A DNA stretch of 52,027 nt from Welwitschia mirabilis (taxonomy: Eukaryota > Gnetophyta > Gnetopsida > Welwitschiales): positions 235,557,324 to 235,609,350 of the forward strand of contig JBOZIK010000001.1 in NCBI GenBank assembly GCA_051453625.1. The letters are read 5' to 3'. The stretch's first letter is position 1. Each line of letters opens with the position of its first letter. Both the position numbers and the translations under genes were made by a program. Under the pieces are notes generated by a model. That model was not told the DNA's origin, searched no databases, and worked only from the letters and a program-made list of their open reading frames with translations. Shown here in pieces: positions 23,002 to 33,950 of the stretch.

Positions 23002-23699
23002 AATAAAAATATAATACTTGGATAGCACAAATTTTAGAATTCAATTAAGAGATAAAAGAATAATAAGTGTCCTTGAAAAATAATCTCTTATGAAAATTTT
23101 GTGAATGTTAAGCTTCATTGAAAAGCCGTGTAAAAAGGGACTCAAAGAAAGTTTTTAAGATAATTTTAAACAATCCTTAAAATGTTTTCTATCATTTAAT
23201 TTAAGACATGAATATTCAAGAAGAAAATAATGTTTTTGCAATTTTGCTTAAGCAGATGACAATTTGTTTCCACAAGTATTAATGTAGAAGACAAAAAAGT
23301 CATACAACTCATGGAAAAACAATCTCTTATCAAGATCATGATATGAAGGATTTGAAACATAAATTGCACCTAGAGCTTGATATTAAATATAGTAGGCTTT
23401 ATTTAAGATCTAAGGATTTGTAAGAACTTCATAGGATAAGAGATTAAGATAGGTTTTACATATCTAAGAAGCTCTTTAACATTTAATTTGAGACATGGAT
23501 TAGGATAAAGAAGATATGGTTTTCCCCAATTAAAAGTTCTAAGATATTCCAAATTTTATTTTAGAAAAGAATAATCAATAGAATCACATGATAGAGTTGA
23601 CTTTGCAAATGAGAAAAAGATGTTACTTTTTGCACATAAAGTTTTCAAAGGAAGAGGTTGGGAGGTTTTTAAACTCAAGTCCTAAAGATGATTTGGTTT

Positions 23700-24849
23700 A
23701 TTATTTTTAAGGATAATAATGTGATTTGGAAAGTTTCTTTCTTCATTAATTATACTTCCTTTTTCTTTATGATTGATTATTTCTTGCTTTTTTTAATATT
23801 TTTTTGAGGACCATTGTTCTTTTCTAAGTTGGTGGATTCCTTAAAAAGATGATTAGAAAGATTATAGAATGGGAAGCTTTCATTGTTTTCATTATTTGAT
23901 GAAATATATTCTAATGTTTCTTGATTTTATTTTTCTTCCTCTCTAAATAATTCTATTAATCTAAACTATAATCCTCACTTGAGTTGAGTTAATCATTTTT
24001 CATTGATTCTGTTTTAATGCTCATTATCATTAATTTCAAACGCTGAGCCTCTAATATTGGTGGAACTCCTTCATCCATATAAAATATATGAAACTTTGAA
24101 GTATGATCTAAGATTTCAATGTCATCTTCTTCTTCTTCACTATTCTCATCATCTTGTTACATGTTGTTTCTTTCATTAGAAGGGGAAATGTGATCATCAT
24201 TTTTATCATAGATTAAAGAATTTTTAAATTACTCATGAATTCATTATTAATCTAAAGAATGAGTTTCTAATACCTTAATATCATCATCTAATAAATAGTC
24301 ATCCTCATCTTCATTGTTAAAAGATATAATCTAATTATCATTGCCTTTCTTTTTGGCATCTCCTAAGGAGTAGGATGATGAAGTTTGATCTAAAATTTTA
24401 TTCTCAATTTGGAAGTAAGAATTATAATCATTTACTCTTAAGTTATTTTTATTTTTCTCGATAAAAGATGTAGAAGCATAGATTTGAGGATTTGCATTAG
24501 AAGAGATCCTTGATTTTGTAGAATATTTTGTTGAATAATTACAACCATAGTTTCTATGATTTTATTCATATTTTTTTGGTGGCTTTTTATTGTTCCTCAA
24601 TTCTTTCATTGGATCATTATCTTCTTCATAGTAGTTTATGGAGAATGGATGGGATTGGTAAAAATTATTATTTGAGGTTGAATATCTAAGATTTTCATTA
24701 TTATTCCTATATGAGTTTTGGAAAGGGAAGGGGAAATAATAAGATGGTTGAAAAGAGGAGTGGTCCCAATCCCTATTCTTAACATGATTTTGTGTTGTTC
24801 CCCCTTTCTCTACTAAAAGATTTCTAAGTGTTTTTAACATCATTCTCAT
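23700..24849 (-). pseudogene. Unrecognised broken ORF of the pol-less element
   Basis: The first 95 codons are open (24849 to 24562): an N-terminal basic stretch, then Asn/Tyr/Phe/Ser-rich sequence including FQPSYYFPFPFQNSYRNNN, and an acidic-to-basic end, DPMKELRNNKKPPKKYE. After a stop the same frame stays unusually readable for about 250 codons with scattered stops. It includes an acidic run (NSEEEEDDIEIL, about 24150) followed by FHIFYMDEGVPPILEAQR (about 24100). The frame lies in element sense, downstream of the primer-site candidate, where gag would sit. No zinc knuckle, capsid fold signature or enzyme motif was seen, so calling it gag is positional only. Confidence 0.45.
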
Positions 24850-25384
24850 ATTCTTTTCTTTTTTTTTTTGGCAAAAATTTTCCTAAGCATTTTATTACTA
24901 TTATCCTTAAGTTTTTTTCACAGATTTCAACAAGAATTTTTATACAGATCCTTCTATCACTATTCATTTTTGAGAAGAATGAGAAAAAGAGAATCTATTT
25001 TAAGATGAAGTTAGGTTCTTAGTGATGATTAGGTTTTAATGTTTTACATATAAAATAAGCTCAGAAAAAAATAATGTACACACCTAGAATTTGCATTTTT
25101 GATTCTACGTTGAAACTAAATAGTTCTTCTCTAATGCTTTCTTATATCAATAGCCCTTTTTTCCCTCTGATAAGCCTATTTTTGGACTAATAATACCATA
25201 GTAACTACAAATAGAAAATAACAAAAAAAATGAAAAACACCACTATCGTCCTATCTATTGTGGGGACAATAGAAGGGGTGATACACACAAAAACTAGGAA
25301 AATAGAAATAAAATCAAAAATCAAAATAGGAAGTGATTTTATCATCCTCCTAGTTATCTAGACAGCAGAGGAAACAACATAGAT
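24850..25384 (-). other. Leader of the pol-less element
   Basis: Between the broken ORF and the A-rich tract no gene is recognised. A hairpin-motif copy lies at 25243-25280. The open frame at 24828-25022 on the + strand is antisense to this region and is Phe/Lys low complexity. Confidence 0.4.
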
Positions 25385-25745
25385 TAATTTTATTGCATAA
25401 AAATTAAAATCTGAAAATAAAATTGAAATTGCACATTATCATCTTATCTATTATGGGGACGACAGAAAGGACGACCACTATTTTTCTAACAAAAATAAAC
25501 TTTAAAAATAAAACTGAGAAATAATAAAAGAAAAAAATAAAAACTAAGAATCAAAAAATTTAAAAATCAAAAAAATAAAAACTAAGAACTAAAAAAATCC
25601 AAAAACCAATAAAATAGAAACTAAAAACTAAAAACCCAAAAAATTAAAAAATTAAAAACTAAGAACTAAAAAATCGAAAAACTAAAAAAAAATAAACTGA
25701 GAACAAAAAAAACTAAAAAAATTATGAATCACAAATAGAAAACCT
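25385..25745. repeat. A-rich degenerate repeat (AAAAACTAAGAACT-like)
   Basis: Short phrases such as AAAAACTAAGAACTAAAAAA recur with small changes between 25500 and 25740. A hairpin-motif copy at 25436-25480 interrupts the A-rich run. Seen from the minus strand it is a T-rich leader just downstream of the primer-site candidate. Confidence 0.75.
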
Positions 25746-25848
25746 TTAATTTCTAATAAAAATACAACATCATTATAGTTAAATAATTGAATAGAAATCT
25801 GATGTACTTATCCAAATAACAACAAACCTCGTACTCCTTAATATACTT

Positions 25849-25867
25849 TCCCAGTAATGGTGGCAAT
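25849..25867 (-). other. Primer binding site candidate
   Basis: On the minus strand the bases next to the right LTR read TTGCCACCATTACTGGGAA. This aligns to the gypsy primer sites TGGCGCCGTTGCCGGGGA or TGGCGCCGTCTGTGGGAA with mostly transitions plus either one extra base or three transversions. It is suggestive, not exact. Confidence 0.45.
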
Positions 25868-25947
25868 TTGTTATGGTGTTTATTTATGAAAGTGATTAAG
25901 TTTAAAAGGATTCTATCATTCATAAAATAAATAGATATTTCACACAA

Positions 25948-26047
25948 NNNNNNNNNNNNNNNNNNNNNNNNNNNNNNNNNNNNNNNNNNNNNNNNNNNNN
26001 NNNNNNNNNNNNNNNNNNNNNNNNNNNNNNNNNNNNNNNNNNNNNNN
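25948..26047. other. Assembly gap (100 N), identical 51 bp flanks
   Basis: Bases 25897-25947 are repeated exactly at 26048-26098. Confidence 0.97.
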
Positions 26048-26655
26048 TAAGTTTAAAAGGATTCTATCATTCATAAAATAAATAGATATTTCACACAATA
26101 CAATAGAATAGTATAAGTGGAAGTAGAGCCAAAATGTCATATTCATGTTCAAGGCTATGAAATGAGACTCAGATTGCTTTACAAAAGAATAATACAAACC
26201 AAAAATAAATAATAATGTAAGAAATAAAAGGTACTATGTAAATAAAAGGTTCAACCTAATCTAACATGCAATGCAAAATGAAATTAGCACTACTTTATTT
26301 ACCCTTAAAAAAGGCTGCCCTTAATAATCTATATCACTCAAGAAATTATCACTAGATCAAGGGCAACATAAACTATAAGAATCATTATAAATCTATAATG
26401 CAAATATGAAAACAAAATAAAGTTTATATTAATAATGAGTAACAAGCATCTGGGTTACAAAATAACCAAGCTTCGATGGAGGATACATAGTCCTCCACCA
26501 AAGAAATGTGTTTCTATAACACTCAAGATGGATCTCCTACCCTTAGATCTTGTGTCACAAGAATTTATAATGTAATGAAGATAAGAAGTATATTTGAAGG
26601 AGGACTTAGTTATAGCAACTCACAACAAAAAAAGACAAACAAAAGACACAACTAG

Positions 26656-26755
26656 NNNNNNNNNNNNNNNNNNNNNNNNNNNNNNNNNNNNNNNNNNNNN
26701 NNNNNNNNNNNNNNNNNNNNNNNNNNNNNNNNNNNNNNNNNNNNNNNNNNNNNNN
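26656..26755. other. Assembly gap (100 N), 376 bp flank present twice
   Basis: 26280-26655 and 26756-27131 are equal in length, align without indels and differ at about 3 percent of positions. This looks like two alleles placed in series. Confidence 0.95.
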
Positions 26756-27580
26756 GAAATTAGCACTACTTTATTTACCCTTAAAAAAGGTTGCGCTTAA
26801 TAATCTATATCACTCAAGAAATTATCACCAGATCAAGGGCAACATAAACTATAAGAATCATTATAAATCTATAATGAAAATATGAAAACAAAATAAAGTT
26901 TATATTAATAATGAGTAACAAGAATCTGGGTTACAAAATAACCAAGCTTCAATGGAGGATACATAGTCCTCCACCAAAGAAATGTGTTTCTATAACACTC
27001 AAGATGGATCTCCTATCCTTAGATCTTGTGTCACAAGAATTTATAATGTAATGAAGATAAGAAGTATATTTGAAGGAGGACTTACTTATAGCAAATCACA
27101 ACAAAAAAAGACAAACAAAAGACACAGCTAGGTGCTCATAAATGAAATGAATAAAATAATCAAAGATCAGCTATTAGAGTTAGTTACATATCAATTTTGT
27201 CTTAACTATTATCCAGATGATGAAGGAGATGATATCTCATCATAAAATATGACTCATCAAGTGCCTCAGTAGTCAATTCAGTAGTCCATGTCAATAACTT
27301 AGCAGTGTCATCCTACCTATCGTGGTGATGATGGAGGGGATGATGGTCTTCTTTAATCATTCTCTTGAGGATAAACTTAGCATTTTCATCAATAATTCTT
27401 CTTTAAAGCTTTATTCATTAGAATGTGCCTTTAACACATCAAATCTAGGTAAGAAATATTTATTTCTGAGATTTCCTATTATATCTCCAAAATCCTCAAA
27501 ATTGCATCTAAACATCTATGAAAGACCTACAAAATAACTCATAAAACCCCATCAAATAATCATGAATTAGTAGTGCAATA

Positions 27581-27585
27581 GTATG
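27581..27585. repeat. Target site duplication GTATG (right)
   Basis: Exact repeat of 19064-19068. Confidence 0.75.
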
Positions 27586-29460
27586 TGTAGATAAGTAATT
27601 ATTTTTAGGATCCATAAAATTTTGAGGATCAACATATGGCTACTTAACATTGATTACACTAGCCTCTTAACCATTATGACTTATAAAGTTGTTATCATAA
27701 GAATCTGACTTAAATGACTCATGGAAAATAAGGTATTCTATTATTAGCATTTGTTTTCCTAATAATATCCTAGAGATTAATGGACCTATCTATAATGGTA
27801 TTTTAGTAATACTACCCTTACTATCAAGGGCTTTAATTTATTAATAAATTATTAAAATGACTACATTGTTATCAATAATCTAAGGTCTACATAATCAAAG
27901 GTTAAAAGAAGGTGAATAGTTAACAACTTAAAAATTCATGTTCCTTACCTTAATGTTAATCCTGATATTAAGAGATATGCTTTTCAACATATATAATTTC
28001 TTATCATCAAATCCTCTAATAAAAGTTATTTTTATGCAATACACCTTATTAAAGAGTTATATTTTTATAAGATACTATTTAGTGATTAACTTAACTTCAG
28101 CTCTCATATCAATAAACATCCTTTTTACATTGTATTCATTAATTCTAACATTTATATATAGATATTTTTTATATAGTATTTTTTAAGGGATTAAGTGAAT
28201 TTTAAAAATCTTAAATATGATATCATTTTTATAAATTTAACTTTTTATTTATGAAACTAATGGACATTGTTGTGTTTTTTTGACTTCTGTTAATATTTCT
28301 ATAAATGTCTTTTGATACATGGGAGAAGTTTCTTTTAATGAGTAAATATGCAATTTTACAAAACCTTTTGTTAATTATTTTACCATTCTTTTAATGAAAT
28401 TAATCATCTTGTACATTTTTTCGGAAGTTTCAGTGTATGAAGGTATAAATTACATAGCTTTTAATCTAAAGTTGTAACATTTGTTGATTATAGCATTCTT
28501 AGGTTAATCATTTCATGGTAAAATATCTTTAAAAATTTTGAGAAATTAATTTAGGTCTAAATTTAATGAATATTTATTAAATTTTCTTTTTCCTTCAATA
28601 AAATATTTTTTAATTTCTTTTAAATTAATGCACTTTTGAGTGTCATGATCTTTGACCTATAATATTTACAATGCTTATTTTCCTTATACCATATGGGATT
28701 TGATGAATTTGGATCACAATATTTTTGTGAAGGTAATTTAATTACTCCTTCTAATAACAAATATTTAATTATCTTTATTAATTGATGTTGTAAATTTATA
28801 AATGTTTATCTATGCCTCTTGGTTTTTGGTGAAATTTTGGTTATTCTTTAAGATCTTTCCACACATTTATAAGAAACTAAAATCTTGGTCTTGAGTTTTC
28901 TATTACTTCTCAATACTCAAGACTATTTGAAATAATGATTTTTATGGCTTTTACTAGTTTGAATAACCATGTGACTTAGGTTTTTCTTCATAATTTAACC
29001 TTTTAATGGTTCTTTTCTCATACCCAAGGATTTTTAGCTAGCTTATTAGCCTAATCAAATGACTAAAATTTTTGCATTTACAAATTTTAAGAGATAAATG
29101 AGATACAAAGTTTTGTAAATAGTCTTGTCATATCTTTATCAAAAATATCATATTATAGTTGTAAAGTCTCTGCTTTTCATCATTATGCATAGGTTGTTAT
29201 GATTTTATCATATGCTTGTTATAGACTTGTTATAAATTCTAATAAAATGTAATACGTGATCTTAATTACATATTATTTCATGAAAACCTCAAATATTTTT
29301 TTAAGGCTTCTAATCAAGTGAACGAGGATATGGTGATACCATTCGATATCATGTTTGTAAATCAACATATAAAATAGATGATAGGTCATATCAAAATCAA
29401 TAAAATGACGGATGAACTTGTGAATTTTTTAAATTTGAGAATTTTAAAAGGAAGTAGTTT
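27586..29460 (-). pseudogene. Ty3/gypsy gag-protease, Tat/Ogre-like, decayed
   Basis: Read right to left. The Gag core near 29400-29310 gives EWYHHILVHLIRSLKKIFEVF, the usual W-Y..L...SI.SF..L...F block. The zinc knuckle at 28670-28630 reads C-x3-RSK, frameshift, DHDTQKC, then INLKEIKKYFIEGK. This fits the C-x2-H-R-x2-G-H-x-T-E-x-C..LK..I..LI..G pattern of Tat-type Gag with His4 changed to Tyr and Gly8 to Asp. The protease (28210-27790) reads INEYNVKRMFIDMRAEV, where D-x-G-S is destroyed, then IRGFDDKK and NYSPSFNL, matching SPYN..LGR. The frame ends where the pol-less element begins. No RT follows on the far side of that insertion. Confidence 0.78.
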
Positions 29461-30059
29461 TCATGCTGTAACTGATGCACGAATGGATATATCTACCACA
29501 TCAAATTTAGTATAGTGTATCACTTATAAAATAAATTCTTTAAGGGACTAAACCATTTTAAATAATCCTCCTAAATACAAAGATATATTAACAAATGAAG
29601 TTTTATTTAGTTTTTCATTAATGACCCTTTTAATTCTAGATGTAGATAATTCTCCTTTATCTTTAAAATCATTAGAATTAGTATTTAGGAACATATTTAA
29701 GGTCGTTGGGTGTTTTTCCCAATATTTTGTTAAGTTTTAAAAGATTATGTGCTTATCTTCTAAGCCACTCTTATCTTAATTGCCATTAATATTTACTCTT
29801 TTTTTCCTTACTTTCTTCCCTTTATTCTTGGCAAATGCTTAAAATATTAACATCAAGGGCTTTCCAAGTTAATTCTTTGTTACTTTGGAATTTGAAATTT
29901 AGAATAAACCTCTAAAATTATTCATATGCATTGACCTTTAGTTTATATTTAGTAGTTTTTTTCCTCTTTTGTAATAGACTCACATAGGTATCTTTTATTA
30001 TCATAAAACTGTGTTTTTGTTTATATGTCATGAGTGTTCTATTTTGAAAAAAAACCAAA
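29461..30059 (-). other. Leader of the Tat-like gypsy remnant
   Basis: This lies between the primer-site candidate and the readable Gag core. No motif is assigned; it presumably holds the Gag N-terminus and untranslated leader. Confidence 0.35.
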
Positions 30060-30078
30060 TCCCACTAGGCATGTTAAA
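30060..30078 (-). other. Primer binding site candidate, Tat-like gypsy
   Basis: On the minus strand it reads TTTAACATGCCTAGTGGGA. It aligns to TTTGGCGCCGTCTGTGGGA with five transitions, one transversion and two one-base indels, and sits about 650 bp before the Gag core in the correct orientation. Confidence 0.4.
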
Positions 30079-30997
30079 AACTATTTAGATGAAAATTTTC
30101 TTCTCTATATATTATTCTTTCAACAATTTTTCATTTTGTTTTAAGTACTTTTCTTCATTAAAGTTTTAAAGATATTTGCTAAGATAATTTCTCTATTTCA
30201 TAAAGATATATGTTAGCATTTAAGATGAACTAATCTATAAGAATATTTAAATTGATGGAAGGATATTATAAGGAAGAATAATAAGTATCATTTCTTTTGT
30301 ATGAATTCTTTTGTAGTAATTCTTTAATTTAAATAGTATATATAATTTATCTAGCAGATATAATCTGATCAAAGATTATGCATCAAGATTCCTTAAAGAA
30401 AAATAAAATAAATTGGTAAATATACTTCAATAGTTATGTTATACCATTTAGGAATTCATTCAAATAATGATTTTATACATCTTAGGGGTTCATTCAAATA
30501 AAGATAAATAAATCTTTGCTATCTATGATTATGATTATATAATATTATTTTTCATATTGATCAAATATTTATTCTATGTAATAAATAAATATTATAGATT
30601 CTTAAAGGAAGATAACTAATTAAATGATTTAATGAACTCCAAGTACATTTTCTCCTATAATTTATGACTAATTTCTTAAAAGATAAACAAAACTATGATT
30701 ATTATTAGAAGATTTTCTTTTTTTAATATTTTCTTGGGTTAAAAAGATTATAATTTCTTATTCTATGATACTAAAATAAATACTATTTTCAAAGAAGTTA
30801 TAGATGTTTTTAGCAGTGTCATATAGATGGATCCAGCAATTAACATCTATCATGCAGTTACAATTAGAATAAGAAATACTTCAAACTTGGACTTCTTTTA
30901 TACTTGGCTTTCTTTGCACTTGGATTTATTTATATTAGGCTTAGTTAGAGCTTAGAGTTCTATTAACTAGGAGAAAACCAAACTTTAAATTTTATCT
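30079..30997 (-). other. Possible 5' LTR of the Tat-like gypsy
   Basis: It is assigned by position behind the primer-site candidate. No second LTR copy was found. Near 30885-30945 a short phrase close to ACTTGGMTTTCTTT repeats three times. Confidence 0.3.
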
Positions 30998-33950
30998 TCT
31001 TTACACATTATGCTCAGTATTTAAAATTTTCATTACATTATAATTCTAATTTAATGTATATATGATGTCATGGATTTAAACAAGGCCTTGTATACTTAAC
31101 ATAAGTTTTTATGATCTTAGAGTTAGTGTTCATAGAATCATGGCTATGACTTAGCTCTTATACACTTAATATAGAATACCATGATTTTAATTTGATTTCT
31201 ATAGAATCTCATGGATCTAACCTAAAACTTGTATACTTAGTTCTAATTTGATAACTTTAAGCTGTCATGGATCTAACGTAGATTTTGTACACCTTGGACA
31301 AGGCATTATAATTTGGATTTATTATCTAAAAGGCCCTATGGATCTAATCTAGATCTTATACACTTACAATAGGATACCATGGTCATAATTTAATGACTAT
31401 AGGAAATAAGGGATTGGACTTGGATATTATGTACCTAATATAAGATATTATAATTCTAATTTAGTGTTTATAGAATATTATGAATATAACCTAATATTGT
31501 ACACTTAGTGTACTATGTTATGATTCTTACTTGATGTCTATAGGACATCATGAATTTGACCTAGACCTTTTCCACTTAATATAGGATATAATGATTATAA
31601 TTTTATGTCTATAGAATGTCATGAATCTAACCTAAACATTGTATATTTGTCATCAAATTTAATATTCATAATCAAATGACTATAGACATTATATATCTAT
31701 AGGTTGTTATGATTTTAATTTGATGTCTATGGAATTTCATGTATTTAACCTAGATATAGTACACTTTCTACATGATATTACCATTCTAATTTATTATCTA
31801 TAAAATACTGTGCGTCTAAACTTATATTACAAACTTATTATAGGATACCATAATTCTGATTTAATTACTATAAGTGTCATAGATCTAACCTAGACCTTGT
31901 ACATTTAGTATTAAAATTCATGATTATAATTTACAGTCTCCAGGATATATGAATCTAATTAAGACCTTGTAAACTTAGTATAAAGTATTATGATTATAAT
32001 TTAATACCTAAAGATTATCATAAATGTAACTTATACCTTAGTATAAGATGTCATTAATTTAATTTGGTAACTATAGAATGTCATAAATTTAATCTAAATT
32101 GCATACACTAAGTATATAACACCATGGTTTTGATTTGGAATCTATAGAATGGTATAGATATGACTTAGATCTTATACACTTATAATATGATGCCATCATT
32201 CTAATTTAGTATCCATAAGATATCATGAATCTAAATTAGACCTTGGTATCCTTAATATAATTATCATAGATTTTATTTTAGGTCTATAACACATGTGAAT
32301 CTAATCTTTTACACTTAGTATATGGTTTCATGATTTTAAGCTAATGTTCATATGGTGCATGAATTAGATCTAGATATTGTAAAGTTAGTAAATGCATCAT
32401 GATTATAATTTTAGAATTATCAAGAATCATGAATATGATTTAGAACTTGTACACTTAGTATAGGATATAATGGTTTTAATTTAGTATCTATAAGGCATCA
32501 TGGATATAACCTAAATCTTATGAACTTAGTCTAGGACATTATGATTATAATTTAGTATCTATATGATGCTTTAAATCCAACCAAGAGGTTGTAATGTAGT
32601 GAAGGATGATATCTCTCTAATTTGATTATTATTAAATGATCAAGTATTTTATTTGGATTTCATACACTTAGTGTGAGGTGTTAGGATTCTGAGATAATGT
32701 CTATGGAGCATCATAGATATAACTTATGTATTTTACACTTAGTATAGAATATTATGGATCTAATTTGCTGTTTACAAGGTAGCATGCATCTAAGCTAGAT
32801 ATTTTACACTTAGTATAGGATTTCATCATTTTTACGTGATGTTTATAGAGCATCATGTATATAACGTAGAACTTGTACATTCAGTATAGAAAATAATGGT
32901 TTAAATTTAACATGTATAAGATGCGATGAATTTATCTTATACTTCTATACTTATTAGAAAAGATTATAATTTTTATTTAATGATGATAGTTTGATATTAA
33001 CCTAATCAAGATCTTATACACTTAGCATAGGATTTCATAATTCAAATTTAATGGTTATAACAAATCATAAATCTAATGTAAATCTTAAGCACTAAGTATA
33101 AAGTGTTATGATTTTTATATAATATCTATAGGATGTCATGGATCTATTTTAGACTTTATACACTTAGTATAAGATATCATGATTTTAATTTGATGTTTAA
33201 AGAGTATAAGAAGTATAACTTAGATCTTATACACTTAGTATAGGACATTATGATTTTAATTTGGTGAATACATGGCATTATGAATCTAACCTAGATTTTG
33301 CACACTTAGTATAGGGCTTTATGATTCTAATTTAATGAATTTAAGGTTATATAGATTTAGATTTAATTTTTTACACTAAGTATACGGTTTTATTATTCTA
33401 ATTTGATTTTTATATGAGGTCATGAATCTAACTTATAAGTTATGCACCTAGTATAATACATCATAATGTTAATTTAATAATTATAGGATCTCATAGATCT
33501 AAATTAAATATTACCCATTTAGTATAACATGATGTGATTTTAATTTACTAATAACAGGATGTTATAGATATGACCTATATTTTATACACTTAATATAGGA
33601 TATTATGTTTCTAGTTTGGTGTCTATAGGACATTGTGGATTTTATGTGGACATTGTATACTTAGTACAAAGTAACATGATTATACTTTAACATCTATAGT
33701 ACTCTGTCTTAGACCTAACTTAGTATAATATATTATGTTTTAATTTGATGACTATAAAGTGTCATGAATTGACTTGGACATTGTACAGTCAATCTAGAGT
33801 GCCATGATTCTAATTTTATAATTATAGCATGTTATGAATCTAATCTAGAGCTTGTACACTTAGTATGATACATCATTATTGTGACTTTATGTCTATAAGA
33901 TTATGTTTATTAATGGAAATCCTATGAACTTAGTAAATAATACCATGGAT
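30998..33950. repeat. Diverged tandem satellite, ~70 bp unit
   Basis: A phrase order recurs across nearly 3 kb: ATGGATCTAACCTAGA, then CTTGTACACTTAGTATAGGA, then ATCATGATTCTAATTTGATG, then TCTATAGGATGTC. The ACACTTA core falls near 31157, 31227, 31287, 31357, 31430, 31497, 31567 and 31637, a spacing of about 70 bp, giving roughly 40 units. Units differ strongly from one another, so the array is old and not recently homogenised. Every frame has stops, so it is not coding. It is unlike the 21 bp minisatellite at the left end. Confidence 0.9.

Larger units (their letters stand above)
21151..23700 (-). other. Interior of the pol-less element, no gene recognised
   Basis: It is purine-biased on the + strand, with long A-rich tracts around 22440-22900. 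The (CT)n microsatellite at 22042-22069 and an 18 N gap at 22984-23001 lie here. The open frame at 21046-21294 is hydrophobic low-complexity sequence without motifs. Confidence 0.5.
19069..27580 (-). mobile_element. LTR retrotransposon without recognisable pol (LARD-like)
   Basis: Two ~1.09 kb LTRs (19069-20160 and 25869-27580, the latter inflated by duplicated assembly flanks) bracket a 5.7 kb interior and are flanked by GTATG. Orientation is minus: a primer-site candidate lies beside the right LTR (25849-25867) and a polypurine tract beside the left (20161-20175). No RT, integrase or RNase H could be read on either strand. The interior has A-rich tracts, a broken minus-strand frame (23700-24849), a CT microsatellite and copies of a hairpin motif also present in the LTRs. 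Three of four LTR terminal dinucleotides fit TG or CA directly or by one transition. Four N runs lie within its LTRs or interior, and one inside the flank copy. Confidence 0.78.
25869..27580 (-). repeat. 5' LTR (minus orientation), inflated by assembly duplication
   Basis: It starts TG at 25869 and ends TA at 27579-27580, from CA. Two 100 N gaps (25948-26047 and 26656-26755) each have a repeated flank: 51 bases and 376 bases. Removing gaps and one copy of each flank leaves about 1.1 kb, equal to the left LTR. The frames at 25753-25947, 25940-26197, 26594-26800 and 27322-27537 are LTR sequence or N artefacts. Confidence 0.82.

Noticed and set aside
23700-24849. Endogenous pararetrovirus coat or movement protein
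   Set aside because: The acidic and Asn-rich blocks first suggested it, but no zinc knuckle, RT or movement-protein motif was found and the context is a pair of LTRs.
19902-27537. Three similar ~75-residue frames (19902, 20554, 27322) as a small gene family
   Set aside because: They are copies of the same LTR segment, with different frame ends and no conserved start or stop context.
30998-33950. Possible CRISPR array
   Set aside because: Units are contiguous, strongly diverged and lack constant repeats alternating with unique spacers; the context is a plant transposon region.
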